Part shown: piece after piece, positions 54,240-63,418 of the stretch
Layout: the number at the start of each line of letters is the position of its first letter
Position numbering within the stretch: the stretch's first letter is position 1
NCBI GenBank assembly: GCA_963729195.1
Contig: CAVSNF010000019.1
Location: 310,001 to 374,000 of the forward strand
Direction: 5' to 3'
Source of the DNA: CAVPTL01 sp963729195
GTDB taxonomy: Bacteria; Actinomycetota; Thermoleophilia; Gaiellales; JAICJC01
Length of the DNA: 64,000 bases
Notes under the pieces: generated by a model
What the model was told of the DNA's origin: nothing
Database searches by the model: none
The model's input: the letters and a program-made list of their open reading frames with translations, nothing else
Program-made: the position numbers and the translations under genes

Positions 54240-55283
54240 TCAGGCGGCGCGCAGCGGCTGCATGTCGGCCGACGCAGCAAGTTCGCGCAGTGCCTCAGCC
54301 TCGAGCTGACGAACCCGCTCGCGGGTAAGACCGACGATCCGGCCGATCTCCTCGAGATTGCGAGGGTCCTGACCGTCGAGCCCGAAGCGCAGCTCCAAGA
54401 TCAACCGCTTGCGCTCGCCAAGCCTGGCCAAGCCTTCCCGCAGGCGCTCGTGGCGCAGGTGGGTCTCCGCCAGTTCCTCGGGATTGCCGGCATCCGGATC
54501 GGCGATCATGTCGCCGAGTTCAGAGTCGCCGTCTTCGCCGACCGGCTCGTGCAGTGACACCGTCTTGCGGGCCAGACCAAGCGTCTCGGCGACCGCGTCG
54601 GACGTGAGTTCCGCAGCACGCGCGATCTCGTCCTCGGTGGGCTCGCGTCCAAGGCTTGCCTCGAGTGACCGACGGGCACGCTCGATTGCACGCAGGCGAT
54701 CGGAGACGTGGACAGGCAGTCGGATGGTGCGGCCGCTGTTGGCGATCGACCGCTGCACCGCCTGGCGAATCCACCAGGTGGCGTAGGTGGAAAACTTGAG
54801 ATCGCGGCGCCAGTCGAACTTCTCGACGGCCCGGTTGAGGCCGAGCACGCCCTCCTGGATCAGGTCGAGGAACGGCACGCCCTGACCGCGGTACTGCTTG
54901 GCGATGGAGACGACCAGCCGCAGGTTGGACTCGATCATGCGCCGCTTGGCGACGGTGTCGCCGGCCTCGATGCGCTTGGCCAGCATCACCTCTTCGTCCT
55001 TGGTCAGCAGCGGGTAGCGGCCTGCCTGGCGCAGGAACAGATCGAGGCTGTTGGTGGTGGCGATCTCGACGTCGACCACTTCGATCCGCTCTTCGGCGGC
55101 CGGCGGGTCGGTGATGTCGACGCCCAGGTGTACGAGCTCATCGCGGAGCGCCTGCACGTCCTCGGGATCGAGATCCAGTTCCAGCGACAGGCCGGCGATC
55201 TCGTCCTCGTAGACGACGCCACGTTCTTGTCCGAGCTCCACCAGTAGCCGGGCCTCCGGCTCGATGACGAGCTGCTCAGTCAT
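54240..55283 (-). CDS. RNA polymerase sigma-70 factor (group 1/2)
   Basis: 347 residues from the ATG at 55283, with GGGAG upstream (a TTG 9 nt earlier is possible). Region 1.2 (SLDLFLRQAGRYPLLT), regions 2.1-2.4 (SNLRLVVSIAKQYRGQGVP, LIQEGVLGLNRAVEKFDW, FSTYATWWIRQAV, QRSIANSGRTIRLP), region 3 (GREPTEDEIARAAELT) and region 4.2 (LEEIGRIVGLTRERVRQLE). No long region 1.1. It could be the primary sigma or a HrdB/SigB-like paralogue. 301 nt of leader separates it from the nlpC-type gene. Confidence 0.92.
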   Translation of the reverse strand: MTEQLVIEPEARLLVELGQERGVVYEDEIAGLSLELDLDPEDVQALRDELVHLGVDITDPPAAEERIEVVDVEIATTNSLDLFLRQAGRYPLLTKDEEVMLAKRIEAGDTVAKRRMIESNLRLVVSIAKQYRGQGVPFLDLIQEGVLGLNRAVEKFDWRRDLKFSTYATWWIRQAVQRSIANSGRTIRLPVHVSDRLRAIERARRSLEASLGREPTEDEIARAAELTSDAVAETLGLARKTVSLHEPVGEDGDSELGDMIADPDAGNPEELAETHLRHERLREGLARLGERKRLILELRFGLDGQDPRNLEEIGRIVGLTRERVRQLEAEALRELAASADMQPLRAA

Positions 55284-55584
55284 CCGTATCAACTCCCTCG
55301 TGCACTGTCACTCGATCTCACTACCTCAAAGATTCGCCGTCGGTTCTGATTTTCCGGCACGTTTTACCGACACATGGTGTGTTTTGGATTGGAAGCGCCA
55401 AAGCGCCTCTGCCCTCGTGTGACCCCTCACCGTTGGGCGACCTCACTCGACACCAGTCTACGACGACTGAGCGAGGACTTCCATCCCCCAAGGTGGTAGG
55501 CCCGTGCCAATCATATCCCCCGTCCGCGGTATTCCGTCGCGCATTCGATGGCTGTAAGAGTACGCCATTCGGCCGCGCGAGACA
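55284..55584 (-). other. Sigma-factor upstream region
   Basis: About 300 nt without a convincing gene. Read on the minus strand, it holds a TATGAT hexamer (-10-like) near 55505, about 220 nt before the sigma start. There is also an imperfect GGCGC/GCGC repeat near 55395. A long 5' leader for the sigma transcript is implied; I saw no T-run terminator after the nlpC-type gene. Confidence 0.3.
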
Positions 55585-56764
55585 CTACCCAGTGACTCGG
55601 ACGGCGCCCTGGTACTGGGACGCATACCAGGGGTCGGACAGGCTGGAGATCTGCACAACCGTGCCGGTGTGCGGGGCGTGAATGAAGGCGCCGTTGCCGA
55701 TATACATGCCGACGTGGCCGAGGGTGGGCTCGAAGAACACCAGATCACCTGGAGCCAACTGGTCTCGGGGCACGTGCACGCCCTCGTTCCACTGGCTGCC
55801 GGTGTAGTGATCGAGGTAGATGCCGAGCTGTGCGTAGACCCACATGGTGAGACCGGAGCAGTCGAAGCCGGAGGGGCTCGCGCCGCCCCAAACGTACGGC
55901 ACTCCCAGTTCCTGCTCGGCGATCTGCACTGCCTTCTCGCCGAGTGTCCCGGCGGGTGGGATGGTGACCGACGCCGCCGCCGCTGTCACTCCGCCGCCAC
56001 CGCCGCCGGATCCGCCCGTACCCCCACCCGGTGGGGTGGCTGCCTGGGCCGCCTGCTGCGCTGCCGCCGCTGCGGCAGCAGCGGCCCTTGCCCGCGCTCT
56101 GGCGGCTGCCTGCCGTTGAGCGATCAGCTGGGCGATATCGCCCTTGATGCCTTGCAGCATCGTCTGCTGCTGGCTCAGCAGCGACTGCACATGTCGGGCC
56201 TGGGCGGCGCGCGTCTTGACCAGATGGCGAGCCTGCCGCCGATCGGCGATCAGCTGCCGCCTGACGGTGCTTGATCTGCAGCTCGCTGGTGTGGATCTGT
56301 GCGAGCACCTCGGCCTGGCTCTTGTTGGCGCGCGAGACGAAGTCGAGCCGGTCAATCAGGTTCGACACCGACGTGGCGCCCAGCACGTACACCTCGACAC
56401 CGGGGTTGGCGTTCTTGTACCCGGACACCAGGATCGAGGCCAGCTGCCGGCGGGCCTGCCGCAGGTTGGCTTTGGCCAACGCCAGCAGGCGGGTGTTGAC
56501 GACCACCCGATGCTGAGCCGACCGCAATCGTGACTGGGCGCTGTCGTACGCTTCGACCGCCGCGTCAACCTGTGCATTCAGCTGCATGATCTGGTTCTCG
56601 ACGCGGGTCGCCTCAGCCTTCTTGGCTTCGAGCTGACCTGCGTGTGCGGAGGGGGGACCCGCCGTGGCCGCGGCGGCGCTCACGAGCAAAAGGAGCGGCA
56701 AAACGACCCAGCGTGTCCGCCGCGTATGCGGGGGGATGGGCGGCACGGGGCGGGACTCTAGCAC
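55585..56764 (-). CDS. NlpC/P60 peptidoglycan endopeptidase, RipA-like (frameshifted)
   Basis: About 393 residues: signal peptide (WVVLPLLLLVSAAAATAG), a long coiled-coil stalk (KKAEATRVENQIMQLNAQVD), a low-complexity Ala/Gly linker (AAAAAAAQQAAQAATPPGG then GGGTGGSGGGGGG), and a C-terminal NlpC/P60 domain with the catalytic Cys in GFDCSGLTMW, His in GHVGMYIGN and the third residue in IHAPHTGTV. It cleaves peptide stems in the cell wall during division. One shift near 56265 in the stalk. Start GTG 56764 or GTG 56746. Divergent from mraZ. Confidence 0.88.
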
Positions 56765-56765
56765 C

Positions 56766-56787
56766 GAAAAGCGCCTGCAAGCAGGCG
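56766..56787 (-). terminator. Hairpin with U-run just upstream of the nlpC-type gene
   Basis: On the minus strand CGCCTGC-TT-GCAGGCG (stem 56772-56787) is followed by CTTTTC and then by the GTG at 56764. It looks like an intrinsic terminator placed in the leader, so it could attenuate transcription or hide the ribosome site. The stem is 6-7 bp with a small loop and only four U, so strength is doubtful. Confidence 0.4.
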
Positions 56788-56975
56788 AATCTTGTAAGGA
56801 TTTCGGCCATCACCGGCTGTGCGTACGCCCGAGTTGACCGCTGCTGAGCATGGACACTCGCGGCCAAGTCGTGGTGGTGCCACGACGCAGGGGTGCCGGT
56901 CGACAGCGCGGGTTGACCGTATCTGGGACGAACCGTTGCTCAGGGGGAGTGCGTAGCCCACGGTAGCGTTGCAAA

Positions 56976-57010
56976 GTGGTGAGATGTGGGGTAAAGTGGT
57001 CCAAAATGGG
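56976..57010 (+). promoter_or_regulatory. MraZ-binding repeat array upstream of mraZ
   Basis: Four TGG(G/T) units spaced exactly 10 nt apart: TGGT 56977, TGGG 56987, TGGT 56997, TGGG 57007. Direct TGGG-type repeats at 10-nt period are the known operator of MraZ, which represses its own dcw operon. The last unit is 12 nt before the mraZ TTG, consistent with a short leader. Confidence 0.8.
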
Positions 57011-57021
57011 AGAGCCGTTCG

Positions 57022-57450
57022 TTGCTGCTTGGTGAGTCAGTTCAGAAGCTTGACGTGAAAAATCGCGTCACCCTGCCTGCCAAGCTGCGCGGACATTTCG
57101 TGGATGGGGCGGTCATCAGCAAAGGCATCGATCACTGTTTGGTGGTGTACAACCGGGCCGGGTGGGAGGCATTCACCGAGGCCCAGATGGGGCGGCTCGA
57201 CCCCTTCAGCAAGCAAGGACGAAACATGAGTCGCCACCTGTACGCGGGAGCCGCTGAGGTCGATGTCGACCGTCAGGGACGGATCATGATCCCGCCCGCT
57301 CAGCTCGCCCATGCCCAGCTCACGCGCGACATCGTCGTCGCCGGGCTGCGCGACCGCCTCGAGATCTGGGATCTCGAGGCATGGAGAAGCCAGGAAGCGG
57401 AAATCGAGGGGAGTGTCGCGGATGTTGCCGAATCTCTCTCACAGCAGTAG
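57022..57450 (+). CDS. mraZ: Transcriptional regulator MraZ
   Basis: 142 residues, intact. TTG start, chosen because the family opens with a MFLGE-like strand and here reads LLGESVQKLDVKNRVTLPA; GGGAGAG lies 9 nt upstream. Two AbrB-like swapped-hairpin repeats (RVTLPAKLRGHF and EVDVDRQGRIMIPPAQLAH), each with the conserved Asp-x-x-x-Arg. First gene of the dcw cluster; overlaps rsmH by 29 nt. Confidence 0.93.
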   Translation: MLLGESVQKLDVKNRVTLPAKLRGHFVDGAVISKGIDHCLVVYNRAGWEAFTEAQMGRLDPFSKQGRNMSRHLYAGAAEVDVDRQGRIMIPPAQLAHAQLTRDIVVAGLRDRLEIWDLEAWRSQEAEIEGSVADVAESLSQQ

Positions 57451-58398
57451 CCAGGACGTGGCCGACCACATCCCTGTGATGGCGCACGAGGTCGCGGAGC
57501 TACTCGAGCTGCGACCGGGGGACACGGTGGTGGACTGCACGTTTGGGGCCGGCGGCCACGCGGCCGTGCTCGAGCCCTATCTGCGCGGCAGTGGGACATA
57601 CATCGCCGTCGATCGTGACGCCGAGGCGGAGGGGTACTTCGACCAGTTTGCAGCCGGCGCGTCTGCCGCCACCCGCTTCGTGCACGGGGATTTCGCGCTG
57701 GTGCTGCGAAACATGGCGGCCACCGGCCAGCACGCCCACGCGGTGCTGATGGATCTGGGTGTGTCGTCGATGCAGATCGACCGGGTCGAGCGTGGCTTCA
57801 GCTACGCCACCGACGCACCGCTGGACATGCGCATGGACACGTCGTCGGATACCGACCGCTGCCGACATCCTCAACACCTGGGACGAGCGCAGGCTGGCGA
57901 CCACCTTTCGGGAGTACGGCGAGGAGCGGTACTCGCGCCAGATCGCCCGCGCGATCGTTCGCCGCCGCCAGACCAAGGAGTTCGATCGATCCGGCGACCT
58001 GGTCGACGTGATCAAGTACGCGATTCCCACGCCCAGCCGGTTTGGCCACGGCCACCCCGCCAAGCGGGTGTTTCAGGCGCTTCGGATCGCGACCAACGAC
58101 GAGCTCGAGTCGCTTCGCGAGGGTCTCGACGCCGCCGTCGACCTGCTCCAGCCGGGCGGCCGGATGGCGGTCATCAGCTTCCACTCGCTCGAGGATCGGA
58201 TCGTCAAGCAGTTCATCCGCGAAGAGGCTCGCGGATGCACCTGCCCGCCGGACTTCCCGATCTGCGTGTGCGGTCACAGCCCCGCGCTGCGCGCGCTCAC
58301 AACCCGCGCGGTGATGCCGGGGGCGGACGAGCGCATGGAGAACCCGCGGTCGGCCTCGGCCAAGCTGCGCGCCGCCGAGAGGGCCAGCGCGCGAGTGA
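57422..58398 (+). CDS. rsmH: 16S rRNA m4C1402 methyltransferase RsmH (frameshifted)
   Basis: About 325 residues, SAM-dependent. Motifs: HIPVMAHEVAELLELRPGD, DCTFGAGGHAAVLE, LMDLGVSSMQIDRVERGFSY, PLDMRMDTS, and FHSLEDRIVKQFI. The tail carries a zinc-like CTCPPDFPICVCGHSP and SAKLRAAERA. One-base shifts occur near 57850 (to AADILNTWDERRLATTF) and near 58390 (giving a TGA at 58396 that overlaps ftsL). Confidence 0.93.
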
Positions 58399-58809
58399 GC
58401 GCTGTCGCTCCAGCTCGCGGCCGGGGTTGCGGTTCCGGCCTCCCGTCGAGGCATCGCCGGCCGCTCCGGCCCGCGTCCGACCGGTGCGCGTTCGCAGGCT
58501 GTCGACCAGCGGGTTGATCTGGATGGGGGTGCTGACCGCTGCTGCTGGGCGGGCTGGTGGCGCTGAACGTGGCCGCGCTGCGCTCGACGATCGCCGTCAG
58601 TGACGTGAATACCAAGGTGCGTCACCTGACGCAGCAGAACGCGCTGCGATCAGGCGAGCATCGCCGGCTCAGCAGCGTTCCGCCGAATCACGCGCAAGGC
58701 CGAGAGCTACGGCATGCATCAGAGCGCGCCCCCGGCGCGTGACCACTTCTCGATCGGACCCCCGCACCCCATCACGCCCCCAGCGCCGGCGGCCGCGAAC
58801 CCGGGGTGA
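58395..58809 (+). CDS. ftsL: FtsL-like cell-division protein (frameshifted)
   Basis: About 138 residues between rsmH and ftsI. A basic N-terminus (RVRPVRVRRLSTSG), one helix (LIWMGVLTAALLGGLVALNV across a shift), a leucine-zipper-like coiled coil (ALRSTIAVSDVNTKVRHLTQQN) and a Pro-rich tail (PPHPITPPAPAAAN). Frame changes near 58420, 58545 and 58650. The GTG start overlaps the rsmH stop, and the final TGA overlaps the ftsI start. Low sequence conservation; the call rests on layout and position. Confidence 0.75.
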
Positions 58810-60647
58810 ACAATCTCGGCCACAGGCGTCTGCGGCTGATCCTCGCACTGTCCGCGATTGCCTTCGCCGTCGTGGTGGGACGTGCCGTCCAGGTGCAGGT
58901 GCTTGGAGTCATCGGCTCTGGCGGCCAAGGCCGTCGACCAGCAGAGCTCGCTGGCTGCCGTGCCCGGGCTGCGCGGCACGCATCTTTGATCGCAACCATC
59001 ATCCGCTCGCCCAGGACCAGCCGGCCGTGACCGTGATCGCAGACCAGCCGTTGGTGAAGGACAAGCAGAGCGCCGCGATCGTGATCACCGAGGCGCTCGG
59101 GTATCGCTACCCCAAGCCCATCCGCCCACCCAAGACAGAGCCCGGAAAGAAGTTGAAGAAGCGGGTCAAGGCGTTTCTCGTCCGCACGAACACCCACCGG
59201 GCCAAGCTGCGCAAGGCCTACACCGCACGAGCTCAAACTGATCATCGGGCAGCTGACACCGGACCCGACCACCCCGACCACTATGCAACCGTCCAGGCGG
59301 CCCGCCAGATCTCCCCCGCGGTGGCCAAAACGATCATGCAGCAGCACCTGCCGGGGATCAGCACGATCTCGGAAGGCCGGAGGTTCTATCCCAGCTACAC
59401 CACCGCATCGCAGCTGCTTGGCTACACCGACATCGACGGCGACGGCCAGAACGGCGCCGGCCTCGAGCACATGCTCAACCCGATGCTGGGCGGCCCGATC
59501 AGGCGAGCAGGCCACCGTGCACGGGCCCGATTCCACGCTCGAGACGATCACGGTCAAGCCGCCCCACAACGGCCGCAGCGTCACGCTCACGATCGATTCC
59601 AACATCCAGTCCTACGTGCAGAAGGTGCTGGCCAGGACGGTGCGCCAGTATCGCGCCCGGGCGGCCACCGGGATCGTCATGGACCCACGCACCGGAGCGG
59701 TGCTGGCGATGGCATCGGCGCCGGGATACAACAACAACGGAGTCCACGCGCTGCCGACCAAGGCGTTCCAGCGGGTGACGGTCAACTCTGCGGTTCAGGA
59801 CGCCTACGAACCGGGGTCGGTGATGAAGGTGGTGACCTTCTCGGCGGCGCTGTCCGCTCACTTCATCACCCCCAGCACGCAGTTCAAGAACCTCCCCAAC
59901 CACATCCGCTTCTACGACAAGGTGATCACCGATGCGGAGGCGCGCGGGCCGGAGACGTTCACCGCCAAGCAGATCCTGGAGAAGTCCTCGAACGTCGGCA
60001 CCGACACGATCGCCAAGATGGTCGGCCCGCAGCTGCTCCAGAAGTGGATCTACCGCTACGGCCTCGGCAAGCAGACGCCGCTGCACCTGCCCGGCGAGTC
60101 GCCGGGCATCGTGCGGCCGCTGAAGGACTGGTCGGGATCGTCGCTGGGCACCATCCCGATCGGCCAGGGGATCAGCGTCACTGCCATGCAGATGGCCAAT
60201 ATCTACGCGGCCATCGCCAACGGCGGAGTGATGCCCCAGGCCCACCTGATCGACCGGGTGGCCGGCAACCGGCCGGCGAAGCTGCATCCCCGCCGGATCC
60301 TGGCACCGGGAATTGATCGCGAGCTGGTCAGCATGCTGGCAGGCGTGGTCAACGAGCCGTTCGGCACCGGTGTGCTGGCCCAGATCCCTGGCTACACGGT
60401 GGCCGGCAAGACCGGCACCGCACAGAAGCCCGGCAACGGCGGCTATCTCAAGGGCAAATACGTGTCGTCGTTCGTCGGCTTCTTCCCCGCCGGCCACCCC
60501 CAGGTCGAGATCCTGGTGATGGTCGACTCGCCTCGCAACGGCATCTTCGGCGGCACGGTTGCCGCGCCGGCCTTCGCCGACATCGGCTCCTGGTATGCCC
60601 GCACCTACAACGTCACTCCCGACAAGCCCGTCCACGCGGCTCCCTAG
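58806..60647 (+). CDS. ftsI: Division-specific peptidoglycan transpeptidase FtsI/PBP (frameshifted)
   Basis: About 613 residues, class B penicillin-binding protein. N-terminal helix LILALSAIAFAVVVGRAV, then the pedestal (GLRGT then IFDRNHHPLAQDQPAVTVIAD). The transpeptidase has the active Ser in YEPGSVMKVVTFSAAL (SxxK), SSN in EKSSNVGTDT and KTG in AGKTGTAQKP. Four or five frame changes are concentrated between 58910 and 59510; from 59520 to the stop the frame is clean. An unusual Lys-rich pedestal insert (EPGKKLKKRVKAF) is present. Confidence 0.92.
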
Positions 60648-60679
60648 AGCCGCATGATCTCGCTAGGATCCGGTTGCTG

Positions 60680-62117
60680 ATGAGGCTGGCAACGCTGATC
60701 GACGCGGTCCGGCCGCTGCGAAAGCTCGGGGACGGTGATCCTGAGATCGACTCGGTCACCTACAGGGCGGATCGGACTGAACCGGGTGCTCTCCACGCCT
60801 GTGTGCCGGGGCTTCGCAGCGACGGGCACGACTATGCCGCACAGGCCGTGGCCGCGTGGCGCGGCGGCGTTGATCGTGGAGCGGCCGCTGGACGTCGCCG
60901 GTGCCACAGCTGTTGGTGGAGTCCTCTCGGGTCGCCATGGCCCTGGCCGCCGACGCCGTGTACGGCCATCCCAGCCGCGCTGCTGCAGATGGTGGGGGTG
61001 ACGGGCACCAACGGCAAGACCACCACCGCCTACCTGATCCATGCGGTGCTGGACGCCGCAGGTCTGCGGCCGGGACTGCTGGGAACGGTCGAGCAACGGG
61101 TCGGCGGGGTGGTCGAGCCGGTCGAGCGCACCACCCCCGAGAGCGTCGACCTGCAGCGCACGCTGCGGCGGCATGGTCGATGCCGGCGATCGCTCGTGTG
61201 TGATGGAGGTGTCGTCCCACGCGCTCGCGCTGGAGCGGGTGGCCGGCGTGCAGTTCGCCGCCGCCGCCTTCACCAACCTGACCCAGGATCACCTCGACTT
61301 CCACGCCGACATGGAGGACTACTTCCAGTCCAAGGCGCGCCTGTTCGAGACCGCGCCCGCGGCCATCAACATCGGAGATCCCTACGGCGCCCGGTTGGCA
61401 GCGGAGGCCGGCGGGCCGGTGATCACCTACGCCCGCAGCGGCGATCAGGCCGACGTGCGCCCGCAAGCGCTCGAGATCGGCGATCGCGGAGTGATCTCAC
61501 TGATCGCGCGGACTCCGCGAGGGCTGCTGCCGCTGAACGTGCAGCTGCGCGGCGGCTTCAACGTCGAAAACGTGCTGGCCGCGGTCACCGTGGCCGAGCT
61601 GCTGGAGATTCCGCTGGAGGCTGTGCGCGACGGTATCGCCGCGGTGCCCGGAGTCCCCGGCCGGTTCGAATCCGTCGACGCCGGACAGGATTTCGCGGTG
61701 CTGGTGGATTACGCACACACACCTGACGGGCTTCAGAACGTGCTCGAGTCGGCGCGCGAGATCACCAGCGGGCGGCTGATCTGCGTGTTTGGGTGCGGCG
61801 GTGACCGCGATCGGGGCAAGCGACCGCTGATGGGCCGGATCGCACGCGAGCTGGCCGACATCGCGATCGTGACCTCCGACAATCCACGCAGCGAGGATCC
61901 CGAAGCGATCATCGCCGAGATCATGGACGGCAACTCCATGACCAACGAGCCCGACCGCAGAGCGGCGATCGCGCTTGCGGTCGGCTTGGCAGAGCGTGGG
62001 GACGTGGTGGTGATCGCCGGCAAGGGACACGAGCAGGGCCAGCAGTTCGGAGAGACGGTGCTGCCGTTCGACGATCGCACCGTGGCGATCGAGGAGCTGT
62101 CCGCGGCGGCCACATGA
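60680..62117 (+). CDS. murE: UDP-MurNAc-tripeptide synthetase MurE (frameshifted)
   Basis: About 480 residues; adds the third stem amino acid. N-terminal substrate domain (LATLIDAVRPLRKLG, IDSVTYRADRTEPGALHACV), Mur ATP loop VGVTGTNGKTTTAYLIHAVL, VMEVSSHALALERV, LTQDHLDFHADMEDYFQSKA, and the C-terminal FGCGGDRDRGKRPLMG. The DNPRSEDP motif is the meso-diaminopimelate type. Four one-base shifts, all +1, near 60860, 60905, 60985 and 61170; after that the frame is intact. Preferred start ATG 60680. Confidence 0.93.
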
Positions 62118-63418
62118 TCCCGCTGACCGCCCACGAAGTCGCCGCAGCGTGCGGCGTTGAGACACGAGCCCGCGGCACCGTGACCGGTCTGGCGGTCGAC
62201 TCTCGCGCGGTCCAGCCCGGCGACCTGTTCGTGGCGCTGCCCGGCGAGCACACCGACGGCGCGAAGTTTGTCGGGGCGGCGCATGCCGCCGGGGCGACGC
62301 TGGCGTTGACCGCCGCCACCACCGACCCGCTGCGCGAGATCGCCGTGCCCGACCCGTTGATCGCACTGGGGCAGGTGGCGGCAGCGGTACGGCAGCGATC
62401 GAGCGCAGCCGTGATCGGGATCACCGGGTCGACAGGCAAGACATCCACCAAGGACATCCTCGCAGCGCTGCTTGCACAGGCCCGAAACACCGTCTCCAGC
62501 CCCGCGAACTTCAATACCGAGATCGGCCTGCCCCTGACGCTGGGCCTGATCCAGCCCCAGACCGAGGCAGTCGTCTGCGAGCTGGCCATGCGGGGGATGG
62601 GCCAGATCGCCTACCTGGCGGAGATCTGCCGACCCGACATCGCCGTGATCACCGGGGTCGGCCCGGCTCACCTGGAGCTGATGGGGACGGTCGAGGCGGT
62701 CGCCGAGGCCAAGGCGGAGATTCTCGACTCGCTCTCGTCGGACGGCACCGCGGTGGTGCCGTACGGGGAGCGGCTCCTGGATCCCTACCTGTCGCTCTCC
62801 CGAGCCCAGATTGTGACCTTTGGCGACGCGGACGGCGCCGACGTGCGTCTGACCAACTTTGGCTCATCGCGGGCGGAATTTTCGGTCTTTGGTCGAACCA
62901 TGGTGGTGCCGGTGAACTTCACTCAGCGTCACAACGCGCTCAACCTGGCGGCCGCGGTAGCGGTCTGTCACAGCCTCGGCCTGCCTGCGGACGAGATCGC
63001 CGGCGATCGCCTGGACGTGCGATTTTCACCCTGGCGAGGGGAGCAGATCGAACTCGACGGCGGCGGTGTGATGATCGCCGACTGCTACAACGCCAATCCG
63101 ACCTCGATGGAAGCCGCGCTTCGCCACCTGGCCGAGCTGGCCGGCGACCGGCGCAGGGTTGCGGTGATCGGAGACATGGCAGAGCTCGGCCCCGCCGGCC
63201 CGTCGTTTCACGAGCAGATCGGCGCGCTGGCGCGCGATCTCGGCATCGAGGTGATCGCGGTGGGGCCGCTGGCTCGAAGCTACGGCGGTCGCTGGTTCGA
63301 GACCGCCGACGGCGTGCTCGCCGAGCTGTCTGAGCTGGTATCCGGTGACGACGCCCTGCTGGTCAAAGCCAGCCGCTCGATGCACCTCGAGGTCGTGGTC
63401 GAGGCGCTGGTGCCGTGA
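62114..63418 (+). CDS. murF: UDP-MurNAc-tripeptide:D-Ala-D-Ala ligase MurF
   Basis: 434 residues, intact. N-terminal VTGLAVDSRAVQPGDLFVAL, ATP loop GITGSTGKTSTKDILAALL, SPANFNTEIGLPLTL, ELAMRGMGQIAYLAEI, ITGVGPAHLELMGTVEAVAEAKAE, and the C-terminal domain DCYNANPTSMEAAL, VIGDMAELG. The start overlaps murE (ATGA) and the stop overlaps mraY (GTGA). Confidence 0.95.
   Translation: MIPLTAHEVAAACGVETRARGTVTGLAVDSRAVQPGDLFVALPGEHTDGAKFVGAAHAAGATLALTAATTDPLREIAVPDPLIALGQVAAAVRQRSSAAVIGITGSTGKTSTKDILAALLAQARNTVSSPANFNTEIGLPLTLGLIQPQTEAVVCELAMRGMGQIAYLAEICRPDIAVITGVGPAHLELMGTVEAVAEAKAEILDSLSSDGTAVVPYGERLLDPYLSLSRAQIVTFGDADGADVRLTNFGSSRAEFSVFGRTMVVPVNFTQRHNALNLAAAVAVCHSLGLPADEIAGDRLDVRFSPWRGEQIELDGGGVMIADCYNANPTSMEAALRHLAELAGDRRRVAVIGDMAELGPAGPSFHEQIGALARDLGIEVIAVGPLARSYGGRWFETADGVLAELSELVSGDDALLVKASRSMHLEVVVEALVP

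Noticed and set aside
56770..57000. c-di-AMP (ydaO) riboswitch upstream of the NlpC/P60 gene
   Set aside because: Such riboswitches often precede actinobacterial NlpC/RipA genes, but I could not find its conserved core sequences on the minus strand; only the terminal hairpin is visible.
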